Source: Oikopleura dioica
Taxonomy: Eukaryota; Chordata; Appendicularia; Copelata; Oikopleuridae
Assembly (NCBI GenBank): GCA_907165135.1
Contig: OU015566.1
Span: 9,904,157 to 9,968,156, forward strand
Length of the DNA: 64,000 bases
Direction: 5' to 3'
The notes beneath the pieces are model-generated. The model was given only the letters and a program-made list of their open reading frames with translations, ran no database searches and had not been told where the DNA came from. Below are positions 22,234 through 32,530 of this stretch, piece by piece; the stretch's first letter is position 1, and each line of letters opens with the position of its first letter. The position numbers were made by a program, and so were the translations under genes.

Positions 22234-25200
22234 ATGGCTGCCTCGGTCATCGATGAGGACTTCAAACGGACGATGAAAGAGCGGAAGGAGTATTGGCAGG
22301 GATAGAGATTAATTTATAGCAGGCTGAGTTTAGAATCTCAACTTGAGATGTTTTTATTGGTAGTTTAATTGCAGCTCTGAATCCTCGAAAAGGGAACCTA
22401 TTGAAAAAGGGTTGAAAGATCTCGAAGATGCTTTCAAAGAGGCGGGTTTCGGAGATGCAGAACCACATTTCAAGCGGTTGACATATTATCTCGACAAATG
22501 CAAGGATACGTCCGACTTTGAATACCACTGGAGTGAGCTGAAGAATACGGTAGAAAAGCCAGCAGTGCAGAAGTTCCAAGTTATCGGAGACCAAGCCGTT
22601 GTTGATTTTATTGAAAAGAATCCGGACTATTTCGATGATTTTAAAGAAGTTGTCATTGAACCTCCGAGGAAGAAGCAGAGAGGTCGCCCGGCAAGATTCA
22701 AAAGTGGACAAGATACAAAAACTGACCATGCGCTAGAATTCGCCAACGAACTCCTCAAGAACGAGCGACAAAAAGAAGCTGTTTTCTCAAATGAACGAGG
22801 CACACTTAATAAACCATATTTAATGGCAGTTACGAGGGGAAAAAGAGACCGCCTACCGCAGTTCTATGTGAATATCGATGGACTTATTCGCGCCATACGA
22901 GTTGACCATATTAATCTAAGTGGAGCTTTTATGGCGAAATGTTGTGGATTCATGGGTCCAAGCAAATGCAAAGCCCGACACAAAATTCAAATAACTAACA
23001 AAAATCTTTATCACATGATTGAAGCTGGAGATGCTGGTCGAGAACGCTTTGCCCTGAAAGAAAATGCACCCCAGCTGTTCGACCGCTCGTCATATGAGAT
23101 GGTTCCCCACGATTCTATTACCGGTGTTTCTAATCTAAGTCCTCTCTGTGAACACACATGTGACGAAGTTAGTATCGAAGAAGTTATAGCAAAGCTGAAG
23201 AAAAAGGGCCATATCGATGAGAGTGAAACACTCGAGTCATTGACAAAAAATGACAATTCTTCGATAGCGGCACTGGGCGATTCTTCAGATACTGATTCTG
23301 TGATGGAAATCGATGATTTCTGCGATGAACCAAGACGAGATAGTTCAAACGAGGACAATATTGTTGTGGAAGGTGTTTTATCAAACGAGCGAGGGACTTT
23401 GAATCTACCACACTTGGTTGCTGTTTCAAAAGGGAAGAAAGGTAGACTACCGAAATTCTTTCTGAACATTGATGGAGATATTCGCTCTGTGCGACCTGAT
23501 AAGATGAACTCTACTGGAGGATTTATGACAATCTGCTCTGGAGCAAGTGGTCCCATCAAATGTAGAACTCGTCATAAAATTCAAATCAAGGATAAAAGTC
23601 TTTTCGACATCGTCAAATGCGAAGGTTCTGATCGAGAAAGAACTGCCATAAAAGAGGATGCACCAAGCCTATACGATCGTTCTTCATATGAAATTATTCC
23701 GTACGATTCTTTAGGAGGTGTTCCTAATATAGCCACCCTTTGTGAACACACGTGTGAGAAGATTCACCTAGAAGAGGTTATTGCATTACTGAGGAGAAAT
23801 GGTCAACTGGATAAGAGCGAAGAAGACGATCGAAATTCCCTTTCTAACTCTGCTCTCACCAATAAAATCTCCAACGAGCGAGGATCGTCGAGTCTTCCGC
23901 ATTTAGTCGCTGTTGTTAAAGGTAAACAATTGCCGAAATTCTATGTGAACATCGATGGAAAAATTCGAGCAGTGCGCCCACAAGAAATTAATTCAAGTGG
24001 AATGATGATAATAAAATGCAGTGGCCACAAATGCAAAGGCCGGCATAGATTTCAAGTCGTCGACAAGTCTACTATCCGACCTGCAAAGCGTAAAGGCTGT
24101 AGGGACCGTTATGTTTTTAATGAAGATGCGCAAAATCGTTTTGACCGCTCTTCATATGAAGTCATTTACCACGATTCGGGTCACGAACATACATGTGAGA
24201 CAAGTTCTGTTGAGGAAATCATTGCAGCTCTAAAGATGGTTAATCGGGACGAAAATCAAAAACTTGAGTCATTGACGAAAAACGAAAATCCCAATTGTCT
24301 AAAGGAACGCAATTACTCGGCTTCAGAAATCTCTACTGATCCAGAGCCGATGGATCACGAGGAAAATATGCCGGTTGAACGACAAAGGAATCAGTCAAAA
24401 GAAGATGATCTTGTTGTGGAAGGTGTCGGTCAAGTAAGCCTCCCTCATTTGATTGCTGTTGCCCCTGGTAAAATCGTTCAAACGCGGCCGAAATTTTACG
24501 TCAACATTTGTAATACCTTTTACGAAATGCACCAGGAAACGCTTAATTTGGATGGTGGTGTAACGCTTGTCTGTAAGAAAAGGGACTGTAGTGCCAAATC
24601 TAAACTTCGGATTCTTGATGAGACTATGATTGCCAAGGAACCTGGCAAACGAGCACCAACATTTGTCGAGGGCTGCCCGAATGTTTTCAATAGAAATTTT
24701 TACGAATTCGAAAGATTCGATAAAACCCAAGCTCACACATGTGTTGGCGAAGATTTGAGTTACGAAGAGATTCGTTTCAAGCTGAGTAACGTGCGTGTTA
24801 TCACTCCTCCGAAGCGACTTATGATTGAAAATGGAGATCCAAACGCAAAACCATCGACAGAAATCCTATCAATCGAGTCAGGAAAGTGCATGGGTTGCTG
24901 TAGAACATTCTCTTCTTCCGACCTTCTCATCGAGCATATTCTCAAGTCTCATCGATGCTCAGATACGTATGTCCTTACATACGCGACTCACTGTTTCATT
25001 TGCTTGAAAGAACACAAAGCATTACGGACGCATTTTCGAGATACTATCAATGGCGGTTCTGAGATTTCTACTGCCATGAAAAACTTGCATATCGACATGT
25101 ACGAAGTCTACTCTGGCGAACCTTGGCAAAGTAAACTCGTCAACCGAGTAGAAATTCTTCCGAGTAAGCTACGACGATCAGTTCTTGGAAATTCTTTGAA

Positions 25201-27108
25201 TGAAGACAAGATTTTTGAGCAAAGCACGAAGGGATTTACCTGCTACACGATCGAATCAGGGCAATGTAGCTCCTGTCACGATAATTGCGATTCTTGGGAA
25301 GGACTTCTTGCTCATTTGGAGGACCAGCGATATTACTTATGCCGGGAATACTACCTCACCAAAGAATATTGCTTCATCTGTAGCAAATTCTACTCCAAAG
25401 TTAGCCAGCATTTCAATGATGTAAAGCGCGGAAAGGGAGGGAATTTCGCTGGGAAGCAAACTCTCGACATTCACAATGCTTTTCTGGAGCGATTTATTAT
25501 CCCTTGGGTATAAACCTACTCTTTGTTATTGAGACTAACTTATTTTTAGAAAACAAAATCAAGAATCCCTAAAAATCTCTTTGCCGCAAATTCATCGATA
25601 GCAGACCAGGATTCTAGTGTAGTAAAAGTCTCCAGAGGCCATGAAATCGTGATTCCAAGCGAATACCATCCTATTGTTTCTGGCAAATGCTCCAACTGCA
25701 ACGTTCAATTTGAAAACTGGAAAAATCTGATTGCTCATATAAGAGGAAAGCAGGATTGCAAGGATTACCATGTTCGCAAATATATCACATTCTGCTTTAT
25801 TTGTGCGCGACCTTTCAAGCAGATAAAAAGTCATATCAATGACTGCTTGAGTGGAAAAGTTATGACATCTCCTGACGAAAGGAAAATGCACGAGCTGATA
25901 AAACCGATTTATATTCCTAATCCAAAGCCATTCCCAAAGTCAAAGAAACAAGAGAGACGAACTAAACCTCGTAAAGCTGATCCTGAAAACTCTTCAGATG
26001 AAGACGAGTCTTTCAAAACCGGAAAGATACGAAACAGAAGACAGAAAAAGACGAGGAAACTTCTTGGGAATTATAACCCGAAAGATATGATTGAGCAAGT
26101 TATCGAAGGTACTCCGTCTTTTTTTTATTTTCTATACAAAGTTTAATATAGGAGATGGTACTTCAATGGTTCCGCATCTAACTGCCATCACCATCGGTAT
26201 GAAGCGCTCTCCAAGATATTATGTGACTATATCTGGGAAACTTCGAGTTCTTCGGTGCAGATCATTTTCTCATCAAAAAGAAACCTTCCGAATGCAATGT
26301 GTCGGCTGCAGTTCCGTTTACCACAGCATGGAAGTCATCGACAAGTCACTTATTCTTCATCAAGGGACGAAAAATGCGACGATTGATATGAGCAATCCGA
26401 AAATATTCGATGTCAACTCATATGCGATGCTTCCATCTGAAACAAATGAACATGGATGCTCGGTTTCCATCACAAAAGCGGTAATTATCATGCGGTAGTT
26501 GAATCTCGATAATTTTTTATTCGTAGATGATTCGAGGAATCCAGCGCGGGGAGATAGAACCAAGTAACCTTCACGCCACCAGAGATGTCGACACGAGAGA
26601 TATACCTGCTGCTCCAGTTGAAAAACGGTTCGATGATCATTTCTGAGATCCCTTTTTAAAGTTTAAATCTTAGGACTACTCCTAAAAGAGCCTCTACAAA
26701 ACAGTCACATCATGAGTCCGGTGACTCCGACGAAATGGAGATCGATGATGGCGAGGATTCGCAAGAAGAAACAACTATCAGCGACGAAGAATCGGACGGC
26801 TTAGACGAAGAGAGTGAGCCGGACTCTGATGAACTCATGGACAGTACTGAATACTCAGCGACGGAATCTCCGATAAAGTCTGGTAAGAAGTAATCAATGA
26901 CTTTATCTTACCCTTGATTTTAGCTGAATCTTCCAGAATTGATGTAGACGAAAATATGTCCGATGAAGCGGAGGATGAACCAGTCACTAGTACCGAAGGC
27001 AATGAACCACAGAAAACTGTAAATACTCAAGATAAATCCGAAAAAGAGATCTCATTTCATCTTGATACCTCCTCAGAAACCAACAATCCTGACAATTCGT
27101 CTCTGTAA
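22234..27108 (+). CDS. large protein with tandem unrecognised C2HC domains and paired zinc fingers
   Basis: Exons 22234-about 22295, 22375-25507, 25550-26108, 26152-26480, 26527-26627, 26674-26882 and 26924-27108, about 1,525 residues. After a helical N-terminal unit come four to five copies of a roughly 130-residue domain (from about 22.79, 23.38, 23.87, 24.43 and 26.15 kb). Its signature is NERGT..LP.L.AV..GK, FYVNIDG.IRA.R, a Cys pair ending CKxRH, DRSSYE and HTC. A second repeated unit with C-x2-C...H...CFIC...H occurs three times (24.87, 25.25 and 25.68 kb). The tail is acidic and low-complexity. A basic RKKQRGRPARF AT-hook-like patch near 22.67 kb suggests DNA binding. The C..C-H..H-C layout recalls FLYWCH/MULE-type zinc fingers, which is inference. 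Intron 1 has no GT donor that fits; GC-AG fits. Confidence 0.8.
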
Positions 27109-27299
27109 TCACATTTTTTGAATCTAAACACCTCGATACGTCTGGCAGACTCTAGTACCTGCTTTTTTGTCTCGAGAACAAGTAGTGAAAAGCTCATATT
27201 TTCTCTAGAGCTTCCTTTTTTCGAACTCTTCTTTTAGTAGTCCTTCCCAGAGTTACTGAATTCTCGAGAGAAAAAGCCGGTACTAAAGTGTGTTTAACC

Positions 27300-28913
27300 A
27301 TGGAAAATCGAAGGTACTGTAACTCGCCAAAAAACACTCGTCGAATCGATTTTCTTCAAAACAAATCAACGCCTAAATTTCTATTTATTTCAGCAAAAAT
27401 GACTATGATCTCGACGATCTTGATGAGGAGTTTCGGCTGTTGATAGCTAACGACAAAAAAGTATGGATCAAGATCCTGGACTTAGTGACCAAGCTCGCCA
27501 CGAACGATCCGGGCTTAATGCGCTTGAAGACTATGTTACCTAAAGTTCAAAATTGTGACACCTACCTCACCTATTGGAACATCATCAAAACGAAGAGTAT
27601 TCAGAAATCTCTTCCTGCCATCGAAGGCCCTGATGAGACGATCACAGAAACGACCGCAGCGGAAAGTGATATAGAAGTAATTCAAACCGGAGAAGAAGAG
27701 CAGGAGGAGAACGCGACCGTTTCGATTCAAGAAATGTCAGACTTGTCCGATGCTCTTTCTCCTGAAGCACTTGCTCAGACAGCGGCCTTGCGTGCGCTCT
27801 ACGCTCAAAGCGCGAAGAAACGATCAAGTACTGCATTGTCCTCTTCTGAACAATTGTCGCCACCATCATTTTACGTACCGCCGAAGAAACGTTTCATTGA
27901 AGTGACTCGAAATTCACCGAATAAACGAGTTACCCGACAGAATCTGCAAGAGAATACGCAGCACACTGGAATAACTCCTTTTACTCATGAAATATTGATG
28001 ACTGAGGCAGACAAAAGCTTTACGAGGAACCTCCTTGGTCCTGGTTCCGCTGCAGAAAACTTAGCTCCTGCCCCAGTAGAGCCGACAATTTTGGAGGAAG
28101 TCGACGAAGACATTCAAGTCGTTTCCGAATTCGTCAACAAGCGCGGAACAGATCAATTTCCTTTCCTGGTGGCTATTCTTCTCAACGGCAACAACCCTAG
28201 ATTCTGCGTAAATGTCGACGGCTACTTGCGAAGCTGCCGACCGTGTCATATCAACATGTCAAAGATGGAACTTCTTATCTTCTGCACTCGCGGTCGCGAA
28301 GGAGTGCAGTGCCGGGGAAAACACAAGTTGAGAGTCAAACACAAAGAAATGGTGCTCAAAGAGAAGGATTTTTCAAAACGATATCCTCGAAACAAACTCC
28401 GCTTGAACATTGAAAGGCCGGATCTCATCTATGATACGAAGAACTACGAGGTTGTTTCATACGTATTATCCTCACTCCTTACTCTTACTTTAGGTCGTTC
28501 CTTACTTTTCATCCCAACATACATGCGAGCATCCGATCTCTTTCAAGGTAACTATTCATTGTTTTCACTTTTTAAAGTTTTCAGAGCATCAAAGCTGTGA
28601 AGGATGGACAAATTACGATTAAAGAGCTGCTTCCAACAAGCCGCAAGCACATAGAAAAAGAGATGATGTTGTAAGTTTCTGTTCTTGAATGAACTTATTC
28701 AAATTATCCTCTAGCCCATGCAAGACTGAAATCATCGATTCGTCGTACCCTCTTCCTCCTCCAGTAACGAGGCCACCCGTCGACAATCGCTGCCGTCCAT
28801 CGAACCTCCCTGTTATTCCATTCGACGAACATCCGCATCCAGGTGGGCAAGAAATCAAGAAATCGGGGGAAATACTGACTGTTAAAATTGAAGTCACTGA
28901 GGACTGCCAGTAA
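27300..28913 (+). CDS. paralogue of the preceding gene with one C2HC domain
   Basis: Exons 27300-27313, 27394-28450, 28494-28547, 28585-28670 and 28715-28913, 469 residues. The N-terminal helical unit (MRLKTMLPK...YWNIIKTKSIQK) parallels that of the neighbour (FKRLTYYLDK...HWSELKNTVEK). One copy of the repeated domain follows: NKRGTDQFPFLVAI, FCVNVDGYLRSCRP, QCRGKHKLRV, YDTKNYEVV and QHTCEH. The C-terminus is Pro-rich with TRPPVDNRC. Same strand and adjacent, so a tandem duplication is likely. A PKKR basic patch suggests a nuclear protein. Function unknown. Confidence 0.75.
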
Positions 28914-29161
28914 GACCAGCTGCGAAAAAACAATGGAACTGCCTTAAAATTATTTAATTATTTTTCTTTGCACTTTTACTGCCATAGTGCTCACTTTATT
29001 TATGTTCCTTCATTTAATAAAAATTAGAATCAAAGTTATCTCATCAGCCAACCTTGTATCATTGATAGCAGGAATCTTGCCTGGAGTGCCAAAATATATC
29101 GGATCTTTTTATCAAAATCAAATAATTGCCGGCGATTTTTCTCAATTTTCGCAGGTTCGAA

Positions 29162-30340
29162 ATGAGACTTTTATCCCTTCTTCCATTTTCATTTGCACAG
29201 AAACTTTCGCTCTTGAACGAAGTCGCTTACAAGTGGGTGCAGGAGAATGAAATCAAGACACTGATTTTCTTCGAGAGAGACAAAGATTGCTATCATTGCG
29301 AGAGCGCGTTGAAGGAAATTAAAAAAGTGGCAGAAAAGGTGGACTTTGAAAAGGTTGCCTTTCATCGAATCAATTGCGATGATCAGCCGGGCATTTGCGA
29401 GGCAGAGGCTATTCGTAGATTTCCAACAGGAAAGGATTAATTAAATAAAGCCCCGTTAGAAAATTAGAAAGGATATTTCGATCTCTAATAAGTCCGCTAC
29501 TACGAGGACGGAGAACATCTTCGAGACTACTCTCAGCCCATCCTTGAAAATACCCTGGCGAACTGGCTAGTCAAAATCGTCGATTACATCCCGCTCCCCA
29601 TCAGATCCGAGCGAGATCTCAACGATCTCAAAGAAATCTCCAAGCTTCCTCTGGCAATCGCTTTCTTCGACGAAACGCAAAAAGAAGAAATGACAGCGTT
29701 TACGCGAGTTGGAAATCGTTTTACAAACACATTTGAATTCGTCAAGGCGGACTTTGTTTCAGAAGAATATTTGGGTTACTACGGAAAGATTTTGGTGATC
29801 AAGGGAGAGGAAAAGATCGTGTACGATGAAGACAGCTTCGATCAAAAGCAGATGAACAGATGGTTCCAGGACATTTCGGTGAATTCCGGCTGCCCTACTA
29901 TCTCTCCTAACACTCTTCACTGTAAGAATTTTCATTTCTCTATTGTCTTATATTTTTAGCGTATAAAAAGCCACTGATTATCGCTTTGATTAGTCAGGAA
30001 CGATTCAAGGTGGAAAAGAAGTACTGGTGCAATAGAATTCAGTCTGTCACTGGAAACTTCCCGACTTTCAAATTCGCGATCGCTGATGTAATGGACTTTG
30101 CAGGGAAACCAGGAATGCGCAACGGGGAGATTGGTGGAGCAAGTTGGGATACGTCAAAGGTAAGCTTTGTTTTGAACTCTTCCATTTCTTGAAAAATTCT
30201 AGCCCCATTTGGTGATCATGGACGAACACGAACGAGTCTACCCGATGCGCGAAGAGTACGACAACTTTAACATCCGCCGCTTTCTCACTTACTACGAAGA
30301 TAACAAGCTGGAACCATTTGTCTCTCATTCAGAGCTCTAG
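29162..30340 (+). CDS. ER thioredoxin-fold protein with CYHC active site and HSEL tail
   Basis: Exons 29162-29429, 29493-29921, 29960-30159 and 30203-30340, 344 residues. A signal peptide (MRLLSLLPFSFAQ) is followed by a thioredoxin domain with redox motif CYHC and the family turn FPTVRYYEDG, then further thioredoxin-like domains as in protein disulfide isomerases. The C-terminus HSEL is a KDEL-type retrieval signal, so it should act in the ER lumen, making or breaking disulfides. The PTVRYYEDG join exists only if intron 1 is GA-AG (CAG|GAAAGG to AATAAG). The neighbour at 30550 is the same fold class. Confidence 0.8.
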
Positions 30341-30549
30341 AATTAAATATTTAATAAATGGCAAGTTGCTGTTCTCTCTTTTGTTCATTCAAGCGTGTTA
30401 AAAATAGGGAGCGCGTTGACCAGAGGTTCTGGTTGGCGGGCTTTCTACCGCGCCCAATGGTGGCGCTGAGATATTTGGACGGGCACGGGTAATCGGTGGT
30501 GGTGCTACTTTGAGTAATTGTAGAGAGAAGCCCGAAGTGATTTTGAAAA

Positions 30550-32036
30550 ATGGGGATATTTTCTTTATTAGTCTTTAATATCGTGGTTTCAGCGGTCAAA
30601 GATAAGGTAGGTTTTCTAGTCTTTATTATTAGATTGTATTTATTTACAGTGATTGTTGCAGTAAATAATTACCTTCTTTATTTCAGACTCTGGATAAGCC
30701 CCGGTTAAAATCATATTTCCTGCCTGAAGTAGACCAATACATTGACTGGTGGAAAATCACTGACCAAAATTTCGACCAAAGAATACTCGAATCAGTGGAT
30801 CCATGGATCGTCGTCATTGCGCCGGAGCATCAGATCCCCGTCGCTTGGAAAGAATACGCGATGAAATACAGAGGACTAGTCTTCTTCGGAAAGTTTTTTG
30901 ACAAATGGGGCGAGAATTTGGAAGAAAGATTCGGCTACGAGGGCAAACCTAAAGTAAGTTTTCTTCTGAGTTTTGAGATAAATATTCAATTTTCAGGCCT
31001 TGGTGTATCCTTGGACAAGAGAGGCAAAAAAGAAAGGACCCGTGATTACTGACGACTTTTCTGTTGCGATCGAAAAAGCGGTTGAAAGCCTCCCCGTCAA
31101 GAATCTTCAACGACTGACCTTCGATACAACCATTGTAAGCTCCTTCCTTTCTTTCCTTACTTTTACTGTTTCTCTAAGGAAGACCCTTCTAATATTGACG
31201 CTTTTCTAACAAACTCCCTCTACGGGGAAGAAAAGAAGCCCCGATTCCCTGTGATCTTCTTGCTTTACGACAAAGAAGTCGAAGGAATTCCAGCCATTGC
31301 GCGATCAATTTCCCATTACTTCAGCGACTCGTTCAAATTCGCATTCATAAAGTTTGAGCAACTCGTAGACTTGCGAAAAGTCTTTCCAGAGTATTACCCA
31401 ACTGAGATGATCGATGAATTTCCGGATATTCTCGTTCCTTTGGGGAAAGAACCAGCTGATGATGCTGAAGAGGTAGGATAACTGTTAATTCTGATGGTTG
31501 ATTGATCATTTTTCAGGAGGACTTTGAGCTGACATTTTCGGTGGTGCGAATGTCCAAGCAAAAATTCGGTAGTTCTTCGAAATTTAACGACGTCACTGGC
31601 TTCTTATTCTGGGTAAACGAGCAATTCCGCGAATCCCTTCCCGGTCGAGATCCAAACGAACACATGGATCAGACGACAATGGGGCCCATCAGAAACAAGC
31701 TCTGGAAAAGACTTGAAAGTAAGTTCTGCCAAATCGACAAAATATGATTTTTTAGTAATTAAACCGGCTGTGATGAAGGCGCAAAAAGAAAATGATGTCA
31801 TGAGAGCAGCAAAACGCTTTGAAAAGCTAAACGAAGCTGCAACCAAAATGGTCGAAGAGAATAAAAAAGAAGTTGAGCGGCTGAAAAAAGAGCTCGAAGA
31901 CTCTGAAGAAAAGCTCAAGGAAACCGAGGCTAAACTCGAAGAATCACAATCAAAGATCGAGGAAACCGAAGCAAAGCTTGAAAATGACGGGGCTAATGAG
32001 TCTTCTGATCCGCCTGAGAAGAGAGACGAGCTCTAG
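30550..32036 (+). CDS. non-catalytic PDI-like ER protein with coiled coil and RDEL tail
   Basis: Exons 30550-30606, 30687-30953, 30997-31134, 31179-31472, 31517-31718 and 31756-32036, 412 residues. A signal peptide (MGIFSLLVFNIVVSA) precedes thioredoxin-like domains. Where a PDI would carry WCGHC, this protein reads APEHQIPV, so it has no CxxC and cannot do dithiol chemistry. The last about 80 residues form a Glu/Lys-rich coiled coil (KKELEDSEEKLKETEAKLEE) ending in RDEL. A chaperone or scaffold role in the ER is likely (inference). It lies 210 bp downstream of a redox-active relative on the same strand. Confidence 0.75.
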
Positions 32037-32211
32037 AATTTACGCATGCTCTTATCAAATTAATTAGACTGATAAAACTTCTATTTCTGCTATATTAGAC
32101 TTTAAAACTTGAACCTTGCCAAGGTCCAATAAACTCAATTCAGCAACAAAATAAAAAAATCCAAGTTGAAATTAAAAAATCATCCTCTTTTATGAAAATT
32201 TTGAAAAAGTA

Positions 32212-32283
32212 AGGGGACACCCGGGTTTGAACCGGGGACCTCTCGATCTGCAGTCGAATGCTCTACCACTGAGCTATATCCCC
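32212..32283 (-). tRNA. trnC-GCA: tRNA-Cys (GCA)
   Basis: A 72-nt cloverleaf: acceptor GGGGATA paired with TGTCCCC allowing G-U, D-loop GCTCAGTGGTAGAGC, anticodon loop with GCA, T-arm GGTTCAAACCC. A T run follows on the minus strand for pol III termination. It is the mirror copy of the gene at 32412-32483. Confidence 0.93.
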
Positions 32284-32411
32284 ACTGGTGATGCCAGGGA
32301 GTTTTGGTTATTTGAATTAAATTTCACCGCTTGAGCCGGTTTATTGTGGCAACAGATCCGGTTTTGCCGGGCAATCAAATCAAATATCCGAATTGGAGTG
32401 GCTTCCTCAGT

Positions 32412-32483
32412 GGGGATATAGCTCAGTGGTAGAGCATTCGACTGCAGATCGAGAGGTCCCCGGTTCAAACCCGGGTGTCCCCT
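32412..32483 (+). tRNA. trnC-GCA: tRNA-Cys (GCA)
   Basis: Identical in sequence to the minus-strand copy at 32212-32283, with internal A box (TAGCTCAGTGG) and B box (GGTTCAAACCC). A run of T follows at about 32486. The two genes are divergent with about 128 bp between their 5' ends. Confidence 0.93.
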
Positions 32484-32530
32484 TACTTTTTTCATTTTCG
32501 AGTTTGCTCAACTTTAGTTTTTAGAAGAGA

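Larger units (their letters stand above)
32206..32490. repeat. inverted duplication containing both tRNA-Cys genes
   Basis: The identity extends a few bases past the tRNAs on both sides (GTGTCCCCTTACTTTTT). This shows a recent inverted duplication or gene conversion around a unique centre of about 125 bp. Confidence 0.75.

Noticed and set aside
22412-26480. CRISPR-like or satellite repeat impression from recurring NERGT segments
   Set aside because: The repeats are long, diverged and coding; they are protein domain duplications, not a CRISPR array or satellite.
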